Notes: generated from the letters alone by a model not told the origin. 64,000 bases of DNA from Legionella saoudiensis (GCF_001465875.1 NZ_LN901323.1:498501-562500); one strand, 5' to 3'. Shown: positions 54,590 to 63,544, numbered from the stretch's first letter. Translations and numbers: made by a program.

Positions 54590-54622
54590 TTAATTCTCCA
54601 TTTTAAATAAATGACCTAGACT

Positions 54623-56122
54623 TTAATCATGAGTTGGCATGATAAACGCGCTTCCTTTTAAGGCATGCGTAGGCCATTTACTCGTCACTGTTTTTAATTT
54701 GGTGTAGAAATAAATGCTTTCATCACCATGTAAGCTAATATCACCAAAAAATGATTGTTTCCAACCACCAAAGGGATGGTTTGCCACAGGGACTGGAATC
54801 GGGATATTCACGCCAACCATTCCTGCTTGCACGCGTTGACAATATTCACGGGCGCTATAGCCATCGCGGGTAAAAATTGCGGTACCATTACCAAATTGAT
54901 GTCTATTGACTAAATCGAGCGCCTGTTCAAAATCATTAACTCGAACTACCACTAATACCGGCCCAAAGATTTCATTTTGATACACCGACATTTGTTCGGT
55001 GACTTTGTCAAAGAGGCAGGGGCCAATGAAAAAGCCTTGAGGATGATCGGGTTGTTTGTAGGCTCTGCCGTCAATGATTAGCTGCGCACCTTCTTGGACG
55101 CCCTGATCAATCGCTGCCATGACGCGTTTGCGATGCGCACTACTCACTAAGGGGCCCATATCGGTGTCAGCGACATCCCCAGCATTAATTTTCATTGCTT
55201 GGATTTGAGGGGTCATTTTGGCAATTAAGGCATCTGCCACTTGATCACCTACAGCTACTGCCACAGAAATCGCCATACAGCGTTCACCTGCGGAGCCATA
55301 GGCTGCTCCCACAATTGCAGAGGCGGCTTGATCCATATCCGCATCAGGCATAATGACGCAATGGTTTTTCGCGCCGCCAAAAGTATGGGCGCGTTTGCCA
55401 TGAGCGGTTGCCTTCGTATAAATAGAATGGGCTACAGGCGTTGATGCCACGGCGGTAACTGCGGCAACATCGGGATGGGTAATTAAGTAATCTACCGTAT
55501 CCTTATCCCCTTGTAAGCAGTTGGCGATACCTGCAGGCAGACCCGCTTCGCTTAATAATTCTAATAAACGCACTGAGGCAGAAGGATCTTGTTCGGAGGG
55601 CTTTAATACAAAGGAGTTACCGCAGGCAATCGCTGGGATCATCATCCACACAGGAACCATCACCGGAAAATTAAAAGGGGAAATGCCTACGCAAACTCCA
55701 AGTGGCTGTCTGAGAGTATGACAATCAATACCGCCGGCTACTTCAGTAGAGTAATCTCCTTTAAGTTGATTAAGCAGTCCGCAATGTAATTCAACAACTT
55801 CAATGGCGCGGGCGACGGAACCTTTGGCATCATCAAGAGTTTTGCCATGTTCTTGGGTTACTAGACGGGCTAAATCCAGTTGATGTTTTTCCATGAGTTC
55901 TCTAAATTTAAAAAGAATACGTGCTCTTTTAATGGCGGGTGTCTGAGCCCAGGCAATACCTGCCTCTTTTGCGGTACTGATGGTTTTATCGCAAAGTTCT
56001 TTGGAAGCGAAGTGTAATTGTCCAATTATTTCGCCCAATGCCGGATTATAAATAGGGTGACTTGTGGTGTTCGTTTCGTTTACAAATTGGCCACCTACAT
56101 AATGTTGCACTATGTATCCCAT
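54623..56122 (-). CDS. mmsA: Methylmalonate-semialdehyde dehydrogenase (CoA-acylating)
   Basis: A 499-residue aldehyde dehydrogenase. The start at 56122 (MGYIVQHYVGGQFV) has a strong AAGGAG seven bases upstream; longer starts are not supported. The active site cysteine is in YGSAGERCMAISVAV, characteristic of this CoA-dependent family. The NAD-binding part and FGGAKNHCVIMPDAD are intact. It converts methylmalonate or malonate semialdehyde to propionyl-CoA or acetyl-CoA in valine catabolism. It is the first gene of mmsA-mmsB-acs. Confidence 0.92.
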   Translation of the reverse strand: MGYIVQHYVGGQFVNETNTTSHPIYNPALGEIIGQLHFASKELCDKTISTAKEAGIAWAQTPAIKRARILFKFRELMEKHQLDLARLVTQEHGKTLDDAKGSVARAIEVVELHCGLLNQLKGDYSTEVAGGIDCHTLRQPLGVCVGISPFNFPVMVPVWMMIPAIACGNSFVLKPSEQDPSASVRLLELLSEAGLPAGIANCLQGDKDTVDYLITHPDVAAVTAVASTPVAHSIYTKATAHGKRAHTFGGAKNHCVIMPDADMDQAASAIVGAAYGSAGERCMAISVAVAVGDQVADALIAKMTPQIQAMKINAGDVADTDMGPLVSSAHRKRVMAAIDQGVQEGAQLIIDGRAYKQPDHPQGFFIGPCLFDKVTEQMSVYQNEIFGPVLVVVRVNDFEQALDLVNRHQFGNGTAIFTRDGYSAREYCQRVQAGMVGVNIPIPVPVANHPFGGWKQSFFGDISLHGDESIYFYTKLKTVTSKWPTHALKGSAFIMPTHD

Positions 56123-56283
56123 TACCAAACTCCTTTTCATGTTTTTTTGTAAATTTAAGTTGATCATTGTAATTGTTTCGTGGAAATATTTATACAATAA
56201 TAGTGAAGATAGAGGAGTACTTATTTGAAAAATAAATTACTTCTAAGGGAATCCAAGGACTATAAGTAGTAAGGAAAATATCA

Positions 56284-58683
56284 ATGACAAAAGGAATTTT
56301 GCGTGTACCAAAGGGTACTTTGACGGGGCTGGTATCTATGTTACAAAGCCATTTTCCTGGCTATGTCGTGGAAACCTATGATCCTCATAAGCCTGACTAT
56401 CGTTTAAGTTTCCAAAAAAAGGTCGATAGCTATTATCAAGCGTTTGAGTATCTTCTCAGCGCATACCCACGCCCAACGACTGATCCACATTTTTCTGATA
56501 CGGCGATTAAAACGCATATTGCTCAGTGCCGCCATGTCTATAACTTTAACGCCAATACGGCAATGCGCGTTTCTGAGTTACAGAAAGAATTAAAGACGTT
56601 CACTACTAGCCTTATCGACATGATTCATCTTCTTTGGAACAAATCTGGAGAGGATGCAACTGAATTATTAAATGAAGCCGAACAATATGTTTTAATGCTA
56701 CAGGGGCGTCCTGAGTTAGTAACGCTAACCCCTATGGGGACGGTGCAAGTGGATAAAGCCTTGCCGCCCTATGAGGCAGAAACATTAGAAGAACTTCGTC
56801 AAATAAAAGCAGAAAATTGTCCTAAAACGCCACATTGGTTTCAAGAACTCTCCGAGCCTTCGCTTCATTTTATCCAATCCTATTTTTGCAATTTGCCCTC
56901 GGATGTTACCGAATTAGCTTCTGATTTTAAAACATTTCGCACTGAATGGAAAAAAATAAAATTAAATGCCATTAATTTGCGCAATGACTTGCAACAGATT
57001 GCTGAATACGTATTGCCGCTGCCCGTATGGTTTTTAAAGCTACCTCTTCATCAACAAAAAATGGTTAGTGCGCTTGCCACCGAGGAAGAGTCAGAAATAG
57101 ATGCGCGACTGCAGCAATTTAAAAAAATGCTGGCGCGTGAGGAGTACAAGGATACTTTCGCCCAGATTCGTAGGCTTCCTCAATGGTATTGGATTCTGCC
57201 GGAACATCAACAATATCTTTTGGAATATGCTCTTAAAAGCAAGGAACGTTTGGAGGATATCTTTTCTTTCATATGTAGTCGTCATCGCTCCTTACCGATG
57301 TTGCCAAATTATTCGGTGCATAGCTCTTATGTACTTGATAAAGACGGTAACTTACATGATTTATACGGGGCAAAGTATCGTGGCAGTCACGTTGTTCCTC
57401 GAGACGGTGTGGGTAAATGGCCAGATGAGGTTATGCGGTTGTATACGTCTCGAAATTTAACACGGGCGACAGCACAAGCAACAGCTGAACAATTCATTTT
57501 AATTCAGACCTTAGTTAGTCCTATCCATTTACCATGGATTAATATTTCCCGATGGTTGCCTGATGGTGATTTAAAACACATAGCGGATGCTGAAATGGAG
57601 CAACATCCATCAGCGCCGCGAATAACAAGAACGAATCATCCCTTTAATCCGGCAAAAATAGTACTTTATACGGTAGCTTCAGATCCTTATATCAGAGCAT
57701 TAGTGGCCGCAATGGAGGCACGGCAGAAAAGCATTCCACAATTAAAACCGCTTCTTGAGAGCTATAAAGCGGTCCTAAATTCAGGAATGGGTTCAACTAA
57801 TATCTTTGACTATTATGGGCGAGAATTATTTTTAAGCTCTTTAGAACAATTGATGTTTAATGTTACTAAAGACTATTCTTTTGGTTCATGCGTCAGCGGC
57901 AAAGATAGAAAGGCTATAGAAACCATTCATACTGATGCTATGTGCCGATATATGCATGACTATGGAGTCTGGCCTGAGATTACTGATGTGGGGCAAGATC
58001 GTATTAATTTTGTTAACCTCTTTGTCGACATTTACCTCTCACGTCATCATCAGGAACGTTCAGGGCAAAATGCTCCTGGCTCGGAAGGGATTAAGACTCC
58101 ATACAAGTACTTGCCTGCAGATATTGCGGCGGAAATTATTAAACGGTTAAACCATGATAAGGCTTTAGTTTATGAGGACCGTCTTGCTACCAATAATGAA
58201 GTTAGGAAAGTTTCTACCGGCTCTCCGCAATTTTCTAAGGAGCAACTCGTGTGTAATCTTGTCGCCGCAGAGTTAGGTGAGACTAAGTGCACCACACTTT
58301 ATGATACCTTATTTATATTATTTAATGATATGACGCAATTTATTCCACCCCTTGAGGAAAAGAAAAAGTCCTGGGGTGCTATTTTTTTTAGTTCAGAGCG
58401 AAGCGTTCCCACGGGAATTATTGAAATTAAAAAATTAATGGATGATTCGCGGGCAGGACCTAATAATATTGTCCGTCTGGCAGGAATCTTGAAGATTATA
58501 TTATCCCGGCCCATGCAGGACATCTCACGTACCGAGGCAACAAAGTCAGTTTATGAATTGCGGCAATTAATAGAAGCGCCTGCATCACAACATGAAGAGT
58601 TAGTTAAGAAGTTAACTAACGATTGGACCAAGCTATTTGAGAAAAGTAAGCAACCCAAAAAAGGGACGGAGCTAGTTCTGTAA
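56284..58683 (+). CDS. Candidate effector with CX5R phosphoinositide-phosphatase-like motif
   Basis: A 799-residue soluble protein without a signal peptide or membrane segment. Residues 536-542 read CVSGKDR in the context SFGSCVSGKDRKAIETIHTD. This is the CX5R P-loop style used by the SigD/IpgD/SopB and SidF-type phosphoinositide phosphatases (CxSGKDR). A conserved-looking block follows (INFVNLFVDIYLSRHHQERSG, then APGSEGIKTPYKYLPADI). The N-terminal about 350 residues are helical with no recognised domain. The lysine-rich end is KSKQPKKGTEL. Enzyme class is inferred from the motif; secretion by Dot/Icm is a guess from genome context. Confidence 0.6.
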   Translation: MTKGILRVPKGTLTGLVSMLQSHFPGYVVETYDPHKPDYRLSFQKKVDSYYQAFEYLLSAYPRPTTDPHFSDTAIKTHIAQCRHVYNFNANTAMRVSELQKELKTFTTSLIDMIHLLWNKSGEDATELLNEAEQYVLMLQGRPELVTLTPMGTVQVDKALPPYEAETLEELRQIKAENCPKTPHWFQELSEPSLHFIQSYFCNLPSDVTELASDFKTFRTEWKKIKLNAINLRNDLQQIAEYVLPLPVWFLKLPLHQQKMVSALATEEESEIDARLQQFKKMLAREEYKDTFAQIRRLPQWYWILPEHQQYLLEYALKSKERLEDIFSFICSRHRSLPMLPNYSVHSSYVLDKDGNLHDLYGAKYRGSHVVPRDGVGKWPDEVMRLYTSRNLTRATAQATAEQFILIQTLVSPIHLPWINISRWLPDGDLKHIADAEMEQHPSAPRITRTNHPFNPAKIVLYTVASDPYIRALVAAMEARQKSIPQLKPLLESYKAVLNSGMGSTNIFDYYGRELFLSSLEQLMFNVTKDYSFGSCVSGKDRKAIETIHTDAMCRYMHDYGVWPEITDVGQDRINFVNLFVDIYLSRHHQERSGQNAPGSEGIKTPYKYLPADIAAEIIKRLNHDKALVYEDRLATNNEVRKVSTGSPQFSKEQLVCNLVAAELGETKCTTLYDTLFILFNDMTQFIPPLEEKKKSWGAIFFSSERSVPTGIIEIKKLMDDSRAGPNNIVRLAGILKIILSRPMQDISRTEATKSVYELRQLIEAPASQHEELVKKLTNDWTKLFEKSKQPKKGTELVL

Positions 58684-58696
58684 ATAGTTAAACAAG

Positions 58697-58716
58697 CCTA
58701 GTTGCTAGCAACTAGG
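58697..58716. terminator. Palindromic hairpin after the CX5R gene
   Basis: CCTAGTTGCTAGCAACTAGG is a perfect 20-base palindrome 14 bases past the stop. It is a variant of the recurrent CCTGGTTGC hairpin. No T-run follows, so it is only a probable transcript end. Confidence 0.5.
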
Positions 58717-58726
58717 GGCACTTAAA

Positions 58727-58818
58727 GTGTAGGCTGGTGCTGAGCATCGCGAAGCCCAGCATGGATGTGGTATGGAGCCTCGGCGCTGGGCTTCGTTGCA
58801 CTCAGCACCAGCCTACAC
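58727..58818. repeat. GTGTAGGCTGGTGCTGAG palindromic element
   Basis: Perfect 18-bp inverted ends, GTGTAGGCTGGTGCTGAG at 58727-58744 and its complement at 58801-58818. A second inner pair (GCGAAGCCCAGC with GCTGGGCTTCGT) lies inside. The whole unit can fold into one long interrupted hairpin. It is a member of the GTAGG-type family and lies between the CX5R gene and dapB. Confidence 0.8.
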
Positions 58819-58843
58819 TATATGCTTGAACTCAGGCAAACCC

Positions 58844-59575
58844 CTACAATAAATGCTCCAAGCCATAAACTAAGCCATTTAAAGTCAGAACTTTTTGACA
58901 GGCTAAAACAATGCCTGGCATAAAACAATTCCGACTAATGCTGTCATCGGTAATTGATAGTGTTTCCCCGGCATTACCAAAAATAACTTGTTGGCGAGCT
59001 AATACTCCAGGTAAACGCAGTGAATGTATATTAATGTCGCAATGAGTGCCACCACGAGCGCCAGGAATTAATTCTTTTAAATTTAATTTATTCTTTGGGG
59101 TTTGTCTTGCCGCGGCAATCATTTCCGCAGTTTTTAGGGCAGTACCTGAGGGCGCATCTAATTTTTGTTGATGATGGGTTTCAACAATTTCTACTTCCGA
59201 AAAATATTCTGCGGCCTTTGCTGCAAAAAGCATCATTAAAACGGCGCTAATGGAAAAGTTAGGGGCAATAACTCCGCCTAAACCTTGCTCTTCACATTTT
59301 ATAGTTAACTCTTTAACGTGTTCAGGAAGTAATCCTGAGGTGCCAATAACTGGACGCGCTCCGTTATTTATAATTGTCAGGCTATTTTGATACACCGTAT
59401 CGGCACGGGTTAAATCCACCACAATTTGTGCTTGGGTCTCTTGAATTGTTCGCGCCAAATTATCTTGCCGGCCCAGTTGGGCGACTAAGGTGAACTCAGG
59501 ATGAGCGTTGAGCGTTTCACAAGCTAAAGTACCCATTTTACCATGGGCACCATTTACGATAACACGAGTTAGCAT
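58844..59575 (-). CDS. dapB: 4-hydroxy-tetrahydrodipicolinate reductase
   Basis: A 243-residue enzyme of the diaminopimelate and lysine pathway. The NAD(P) motif is VNGAHGKMGTLACE (near residue 8-21). The catalytic histidine and lysine lie in VETHHQQKLDAPSGTALK. The length is a little short of the usual 265-270 but all core motifs are present. It supplies meso-diaminopimelate for peptidoglycan. It is transcribed toward the palindrome at 58727. Confidence 0.93.
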   Translation of the reverse strand: MLTRVIVNGAHGKMGTLACETLNAHPEFTLVAQLGRQDNLARTIQETQAQIVVDLTRADTVYQNSLTIINNGARPVIGTSGLLPEHVKELTIKCEEQGLGGVIAPNFSISAVLMMLFAAKAAEYFSEVEIVETHHQQKLDAPSGTALKTAEMIAAARQTPKNKLNLKELIPGARGGTHCDINIHSLRLPGVLARQQVIFGNAGETLSITDDSISRNCFMPGIVLACQKVLTLNGLVYGLEHLL

Positions 59576-59619
59576 GGTATTCCTTATTGTCGATGCAAAT
59601 TATTGATGAGGATTTGAGC

Positions 59620-59811
59620 TTAGGAATTCTTTTGCGTACTTTTATCCTTAGGGGGATATTTTGTACGCCAAGCCCACATGGAGGCGAAGGGCCAGCCGAT
59701 TAAAGTCGCTTGCATTACTAGAGCAACAAAAGCTCCACCTGGGTTATCACTAATTAGGAAAACAGTCCAGGGTAGAAAGGCACAAAGGAACGCTATAAAT
59801 AATCTTCTCAT
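59620..59811 (-). CDS. Small membrane protein, YqaE/Pmp3-like
   Basis: A 63-residue protein starting at ATG 59811 (MRRLFIAFLCAFLPWTVFL); the upstream frame opens only with TTG. It has two membrane segments with the LPWTVFL and ALVMQATLIGWPFASMWAW pattern, close in layout to YqaE/Pmp3 proteins (LPPLxVFL, LTxxGWxPGxxHAxW). The C-terminus is lysine-rich. The function is unknown; relatives affect membrane potential in yeast. The match is partial. Confidence 0.55.
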   Translation of the reverse strand: MRRLFIAFLCAFLPWTVFLISDNPGGAFVALVMQATLIGWPFASMWAWRTKYPPKDKSTQKNS

Positions 59812-60021
59812 GGATATACATAGTAGTTTCAATCTAAATTAATTATAGGCCGAAGATTAGATTTTTTTCTACCTAGAGTTTTGAGGTTTGTATTGGAAAC
59901 TGATGAACTTACTTAGAGTGCTTGCAAACAACCTTTAAACATTGTACATTGTGCGCTCATTCAGAAGGTGAATGATCATATTATTTTCGGATAGGGCAAC
60001 CAATTTCTAAAGGGTACACTG

Positions 60022-60696
60022 ATGAGAAAACAGGAGCTGCACCCGCGCACCGCTGTTATTAATAAAGCTCAAAAAAATCAATCTAAAAAAGCACGCGCTG
60101 ATGCGTTATTATGGCTTGCAGCGAATTTTCCTGCTGCGTTCGATAATTCATTACGAATCCGTCCATTAAAAGGCGGAATTATGAATGATATTTTACTGTA
60201 TGCAGATAAGGCTGCTGAGGTTGGTATTTCTAAGAGTAAGCTCAGGGAGGCTGTGGTTTTATTTACGCGCCGTCTTGATTACTTGGCATGTTTAAAAGCA
60301 CGCGAAATGCGCGTTGATTTGCAGGGTAATGAGGTAGCTGAGGTCAGCGCCGAAGAAGCCGATCATGCTGCTGCGAAAATTAAAAAACGAGTTGAAAAAA
60401 GCGTTAGAAACGCGCGTAAGGTAATGGCAGAAAAAGGTACAGCACCATATGGGGCAAGCCAACAGCCTTCCAGTTATCAGCCGAAAACAGCCACTCAGCA
60501 ATTTGCATCCGATGATTATTTCCCAACTTATCCGGCACGCTCCTATTCAGCTCAGGCTCCCGCCCAGCCTACGCGAGCAGCAGTAGTTGTAAAACATAAA
60601 ACAACACGCCAGTATGATCCTGATGCAGTGGCACGCTTAAAAGAAAAGCTTGGCTTATCGCGCAGTATTGAAGAAAAGAAAGAAGTAGTCGAATAA
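60022..60696 (+). CDS. rocC: ProQ/FinO RNA chaperone, RocC-like
   Basis: A 224-residue protein with a ProQ/FinO domain (about 25-110): ALLWLAANFPAAFDNSLRIRPLKGGI, then LREAVVLFTRRLDYLACLKAREMRVDL. A basic, low-complexity tail (about 130-224) follows, rich in Ala, Pro, Gln, Lys and Thr. In L. pneumophila the protein RocC works with the sRNA RocR to silence competence genes. The family, length and gene context near dapB fit. I cannot confirm the orthology from the sequence alone. A TGATGAG start follows a weak ribosome site. Confidence 0.7.
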   Translation: MRKQELHPRTAVINKAQKNQSKKARADALLWLAANFPAAFDNSLRIRPLKGGIMNDILLYADKAAEVGISKSKLREAVVLFTRRLDYLACLKAREMRVDLQGNEVAEVSAEEADHAAAKIKKRVEKSVRNARKVMAEKGTAPYGASQQPSSYQPKTATQQFASDDYFPTYPARSYSAQAPAQPTRAAVVVKHKTTRQYDPDAVARLKEKLGLSRSIEEKKEVVE

Positions 60697-60717
60697 AAGC
60701 ACAGTTAAATAACTTAG

Positions 60718-60744
60718 CCTGGTTGCTTGCAACCAGGTTTTCTT
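60718..60744 (+). terminator. Terminator of the ProQ-like gene
   Basis: CCTGGTTGCTTGCAACCAGG followed by TTTTCTTT, a clear rho-independent terminator. It is the type form of the recurrent hairpin in this window. Confidence 0.8.
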
Positions 60745-60770
60745 TAGTCAAATTAGATACAGGTGATTAT

Positions 60771-61796
60771 CTAAGCTAGTTTCTGAGATAAGTCACTAAT
60801 AATACGGCTTCCAGTACAAAACATGGCAACTTTTAATTCATATTCAATAGTAAGCATTTGCAACAGAACTCGTTCTGTCGATTCTAAGGCAGCCTCAAGC
60901 ATAGGCTTTGCGTAGCCCACAGTAGAGGCTCCTAGGGCAAATAACTTGGCAGCATTTAAGCCATTAGCAACCCCTCCCGATCCCCAAATTTCAAAATTTG
61001 GTTTTAATGCTACAGCTTGTTGTACTGCGGTGACTGTATCAATGCCCCAATCTTTAAAGGTAATGGCTGCTTGATGGCGTATGGGGTCTTGAGTGGCGCG
61101 GTGTCCTTCAATTCGTCCCCAGTGCGTACCACCTAATCCACCTATATCAAGAGCCGCAATCCCTAGATCATTTAAGCGCTGCATGGTTGTTTGAGAAAAG
61201 CCACAACCCGTTTCTTTGACAATAACGGGCAAGTGAAACTGTTTCACTAATAGTTCTAAGGCTTGCCAGCAACCTTTATAATCGGTTGTGCCTTCAGGCT
61301 GCATGCATTCTTGCAATGGGTTGCAATGGATGATCAGGGCATTTGCTTGTAATGCATCGGTTAAACGTTGGATATCGGCAAGTGGAGTATTAATTAATTG
61401 GGCAATCCCTAAATTGCTGTATAAATTTACCTGAGGAAAACTTTGGCGAAGGTGGGACCATTCAAATGCAGCTTTAGGATCCATCAGCTCACGCCGTTGA
61501 GAACCAACTCCCATCGCCCAGCCGCTTTGCGAGCACGCTTCAACTAAATGATGGTTGATATGTTCCGCTCGACGATGTCCTGCGGTCATTGAACTAACTA
61601 GAAATGGCTTTGCTACAATTTGTCCAAATCGTAAGCCTTCAATCTTAATTTCATCAAAATTAAGATCAGGTAAGGCATCATGCACTAAATGAATGCTGTC
61701 AAATTTACTTAAGTCAGCGCTTTGATTCTCTTGCATGAGGGAAAGCTTAATGTGATCCTGTTTGCGCTGTTCAAATTGTTCGTATTGATTGGCCAT
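60771..61796 (-). CDS. fni: Type 2 isopentenyl-diphosphate isomerase
   Basis: A 341-residue FMN-dependent isomerase. The FMN and substrate motifs are SSMTAGHRRAEHIN (near residue 68-81), VKETGCGFSQ and LDIGGLGGTHWG. It interconverts IPP and DMAPP for isoprenoid precursors. The C-terminus has GALKI-like GASTVGYAKPMLEAAL. It is 14 bases after ribH and in the same direction, so the two may be co-transcribed. Confidence 0.9.
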   Translation of the reverse strand: MANQYEQFEQRKQDHIKLSLMQENQSADLSKFDSIHLVHDALPDLNFDEIKIEGLRFGQIVAKPFLVSSMTAGHRRAEHINHHLVEACSQSGWAMGVGSQRRELMDPKAAFEWSHLRQSFPQVNLYSNLGIAQLINTPLADIQRLTDALQANALIIHCNPLQECMQPEGTTDYKGCWQALELLVKQFHLPVIVKETGCGFSQTTMQRLNDLGIAALDIGGLGGTHWGRIEGHRATQDPIRHQAAITFKDWGIDTVTAVQQAVALKPNFEIWGSGGVANGLNAAKLFALGASTVGYAKPMLEAALESTERVLLQMLTIEYELKVAMFCTGSRIISDLSQKLA

Positions 61797-61810
61797 GATT
61801 ACTACCTATA

Positions 61811-62290
61811 TTACTGCGGTAATTGGTTTAAAAGTTGTTGCATGGAGATTGCCGCATTTGCCAGTTCTATACCTTTATGTCCGTGTTTTCCGCCTAATCT
61901 ATCCCAAGCCTGTTCCTCATTCTCAGTCGTTAATAAGCCAAAAATAATGGGAATATTGTATTTTAACGAAACTTTCAGGCAGCCTTCGCTCGCCATCGTA
62001 CAGACCAAATCATAATGACTGGTATCACCGCGAATAACCGAACCCAAAGTTATGATTGATTGCACTGAATTAGACATCGCCAATCTTTTAGCGATCAAGG
62101 GAATTTCAATCGCACCGGGAACCTCATAGACACTAATGTGTTCCTTTTTAATGCCTCGCTTTTGTAGCTGAGTAATGACGCCATCTTGTAAGTTTTGCGT
62201 GATGTGTCGATTGAATATTCCTACAATAATGGCAATTGGAAATGACTCCACGATTGATTGGTCTTCTATCGGTTGTGCTGATTTTTGCAT
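61811..62290 (-). CDS. ribH: 6,7-dimethyl-8-ribityllumazine synthase
   Basis: A 159-residue riboflavin-pathway enzyme. The start at 62290 (MQKSAQPIEDQSIVES) has AGAGGAATA upstream and a normal length. The active site motifs are IVGIFNRHITQNL, VPGAIEIPLIAKRL and LGSVIRGDTSHYDLVC (catalytic histidine). It joins the ribityl and dihydroxybutanone phosphate units and forms a large shell complex in most species. It is not next to other rib genes here. It is followed by fni. Confidence 0.93.
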   Translation of the reverse strand: MQKSAQPIEDQSIVESFPIAIIVGIFNRHITQNLQDGVITQLQKRGIKKEHISVYEVPGAIEIPLIAKRLAMSNSVQSIITLGSVIRGDTSHYDLVCTMASEGCLKVSLKYNIPIIFGLLTTENEEQAWDRLGGKHGHKGIELANAAISMQQLLNQLPQ

Positions 62291-62470
62291 TATTCCTCTC
62301 TTCCTCAATGGGAATGTGTGTATTACTAAGACCTGCAATGTACCTTTTTACCTTTATTTTTTCCAGTTATTTGCAGCGAGAAGGGTATGAGTGCGCTATT
62401 TTAGTGCAATTGCCGGATGGATCCAAGCAATTGCAAGGCATATTGCCCAAAATAGTGTGATGCCAATAAT

Positions 62471-63037
62471 TTATTTAGTATTAGTATTTAATTCAACCCA
62501 CTGGGCATAGGTACTCATAAATTGCTGAATGAATTTCTTAGTATCATCATTAGTAAGTTCACCCTGAGCATTAAATAAGTTTGCGGCGCCGCCTACGTAC
62601 GCTTCGGGTTGTTGTAATACCGGAATATCTAAAAAGACAAAGGATTGCCGTAAGTGATGATTGGCACCAAAACCTCCTATAGCCCCGGGCGAAACACTAA
62701 TTACTGCTCCCGGCTTTTTAGACCACACACTTTTACCATAAGGGCGCGAGCCGACATCGATGGCATTTTTAAGCACTCCAGGTACGGAGCGATTATATTC
62801 CGGGGTAACAAAGAGTACTCCATCGGACATTTTTATTTGCTCACGAAAAGATAGCCAGGCTTCCGCTGGTCTATTTTCATCATCAAGGTCTTGGTTATAT
62901 AAAGGTAAACTACCAATTTCAACAATATGTAAATTTAACGATTCAGGCGCCACGCTCATAAGGGCATGTGCCATTTTTCGGTTATAGGATTCTTTGCGTA
63001 AACTTCCAACAAGAACGGCAATTTTTTTGCTCATCAT
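62471..63037 (-). CDS. NAD(P)H-dependent FMN reductase
   Basis: A 188-residue flavodoxin-like reductase. The start at 63037 (MMSKKIAVLVGSL) has AAGGAA six bases upstream. The FMN phosphate loop is GSLRKESYNRKMA. The family motif is FVTPEYNRSVPGVLKNAIDVGSRP. It matches the ChrR/azoreductase-like class that uses NAD(P)H to reduce quinones, chromate or other compounds. The natural substrate is uncertain. It is transcribed toward ribH. Confidence 0.88.
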   Translation of the reverse strand: MMSKKIAVLVGSLRKESYNRKMAHALMSVAPESLNLHIVEIGSLPLYNQDLDDENRPAEAWLSFREQIKMSDGVLFVTPEYNRSVPGVLKNAIDVGSRPYGKSVWSKKPGAVISVSPGAIGGFGANHHLRQSFVFLDIPVLQQPEAYVGGAANLFNAQGELTNDDTKKFIQQFMSTYAQWVELNTNTK

Positions 63038-63127
63038 ACGTTTCCTTGTATTGAGATTAATGGGGCGAATCATTCTACCCGTTATTTTAGAAGATGCTTA
63101 TAGATGTTGCAAAATAGATAAAAAAAA

Positions 63128-63173
63128 CGCCCCGTTCACACTAAAATGTAACATTTTAAGCATGAACGGGGCG
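63128..63173 (-). terminator. Terminator of the cold-shock gene
   Basis: CGCCCCGTTCA pairs with TGAACGGGGCG across a further inner TAAAATG/CATTTTA stem, followed on the minus strand by a run of eight T. It is a very stable rho-independent terminator 14 bases past the stop. Confidence 0.85.
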
Positions 63174-63186
63174 CTAGAAATAAGGT

Positions 63187-63393
63187 TTAAACTACTTCTA
63201 CGTCTTCAGCTTGTGGTCCTTTTTGACCTTTGCTCGCTTTGAACATTACAGTAGCGCCTTCGGCTAGAGTTTTAAACCCGCTGCCTTGGATTGCACTGAA
63301 ATGTACAAAATAATCTGTGCCGCCACTTTCTAAAAATCCGAAACCTTTGGACTCATTAAACCACTTTACTGTACCGCGTATTTTTTCTGACAT
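63187..63393 (-). CDS. CspA-family cold-shock protein
   Basis: A 68-residue single cold-shock domain. The RNA-binding motifs are KGFGFL (RNP1) and DYFVHF (RNP2). It binds single-stranded RNA and melts structure. The long terminator hairpin and its own upstream gap show a single-gene transcript. It is somewhat unusual in having Tyr before FVHF, where many relatives have Val or Ile. Confidence 0.95.
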   Translation of the reverse strand: MSEKIRGTVKWFNESKGFGFLESGGTDYFVHFSAIQGSGFKTLAEGATVMFKASKGQKGPQAEDVEVV

Positions 63394-63544
63394 GATAATT
63401 TCCTAAATTGTTACCAGCCCATTGTAGCATTATTTTATTAATTGTGCTGTTTTTTTATTAAATATTTTTAATTTTTTTCAATTTAATTACCAAAACACAC
63501 ATAATGCGCGCACATGATAGAGGATTTTGGGGAAAATATCTAAT

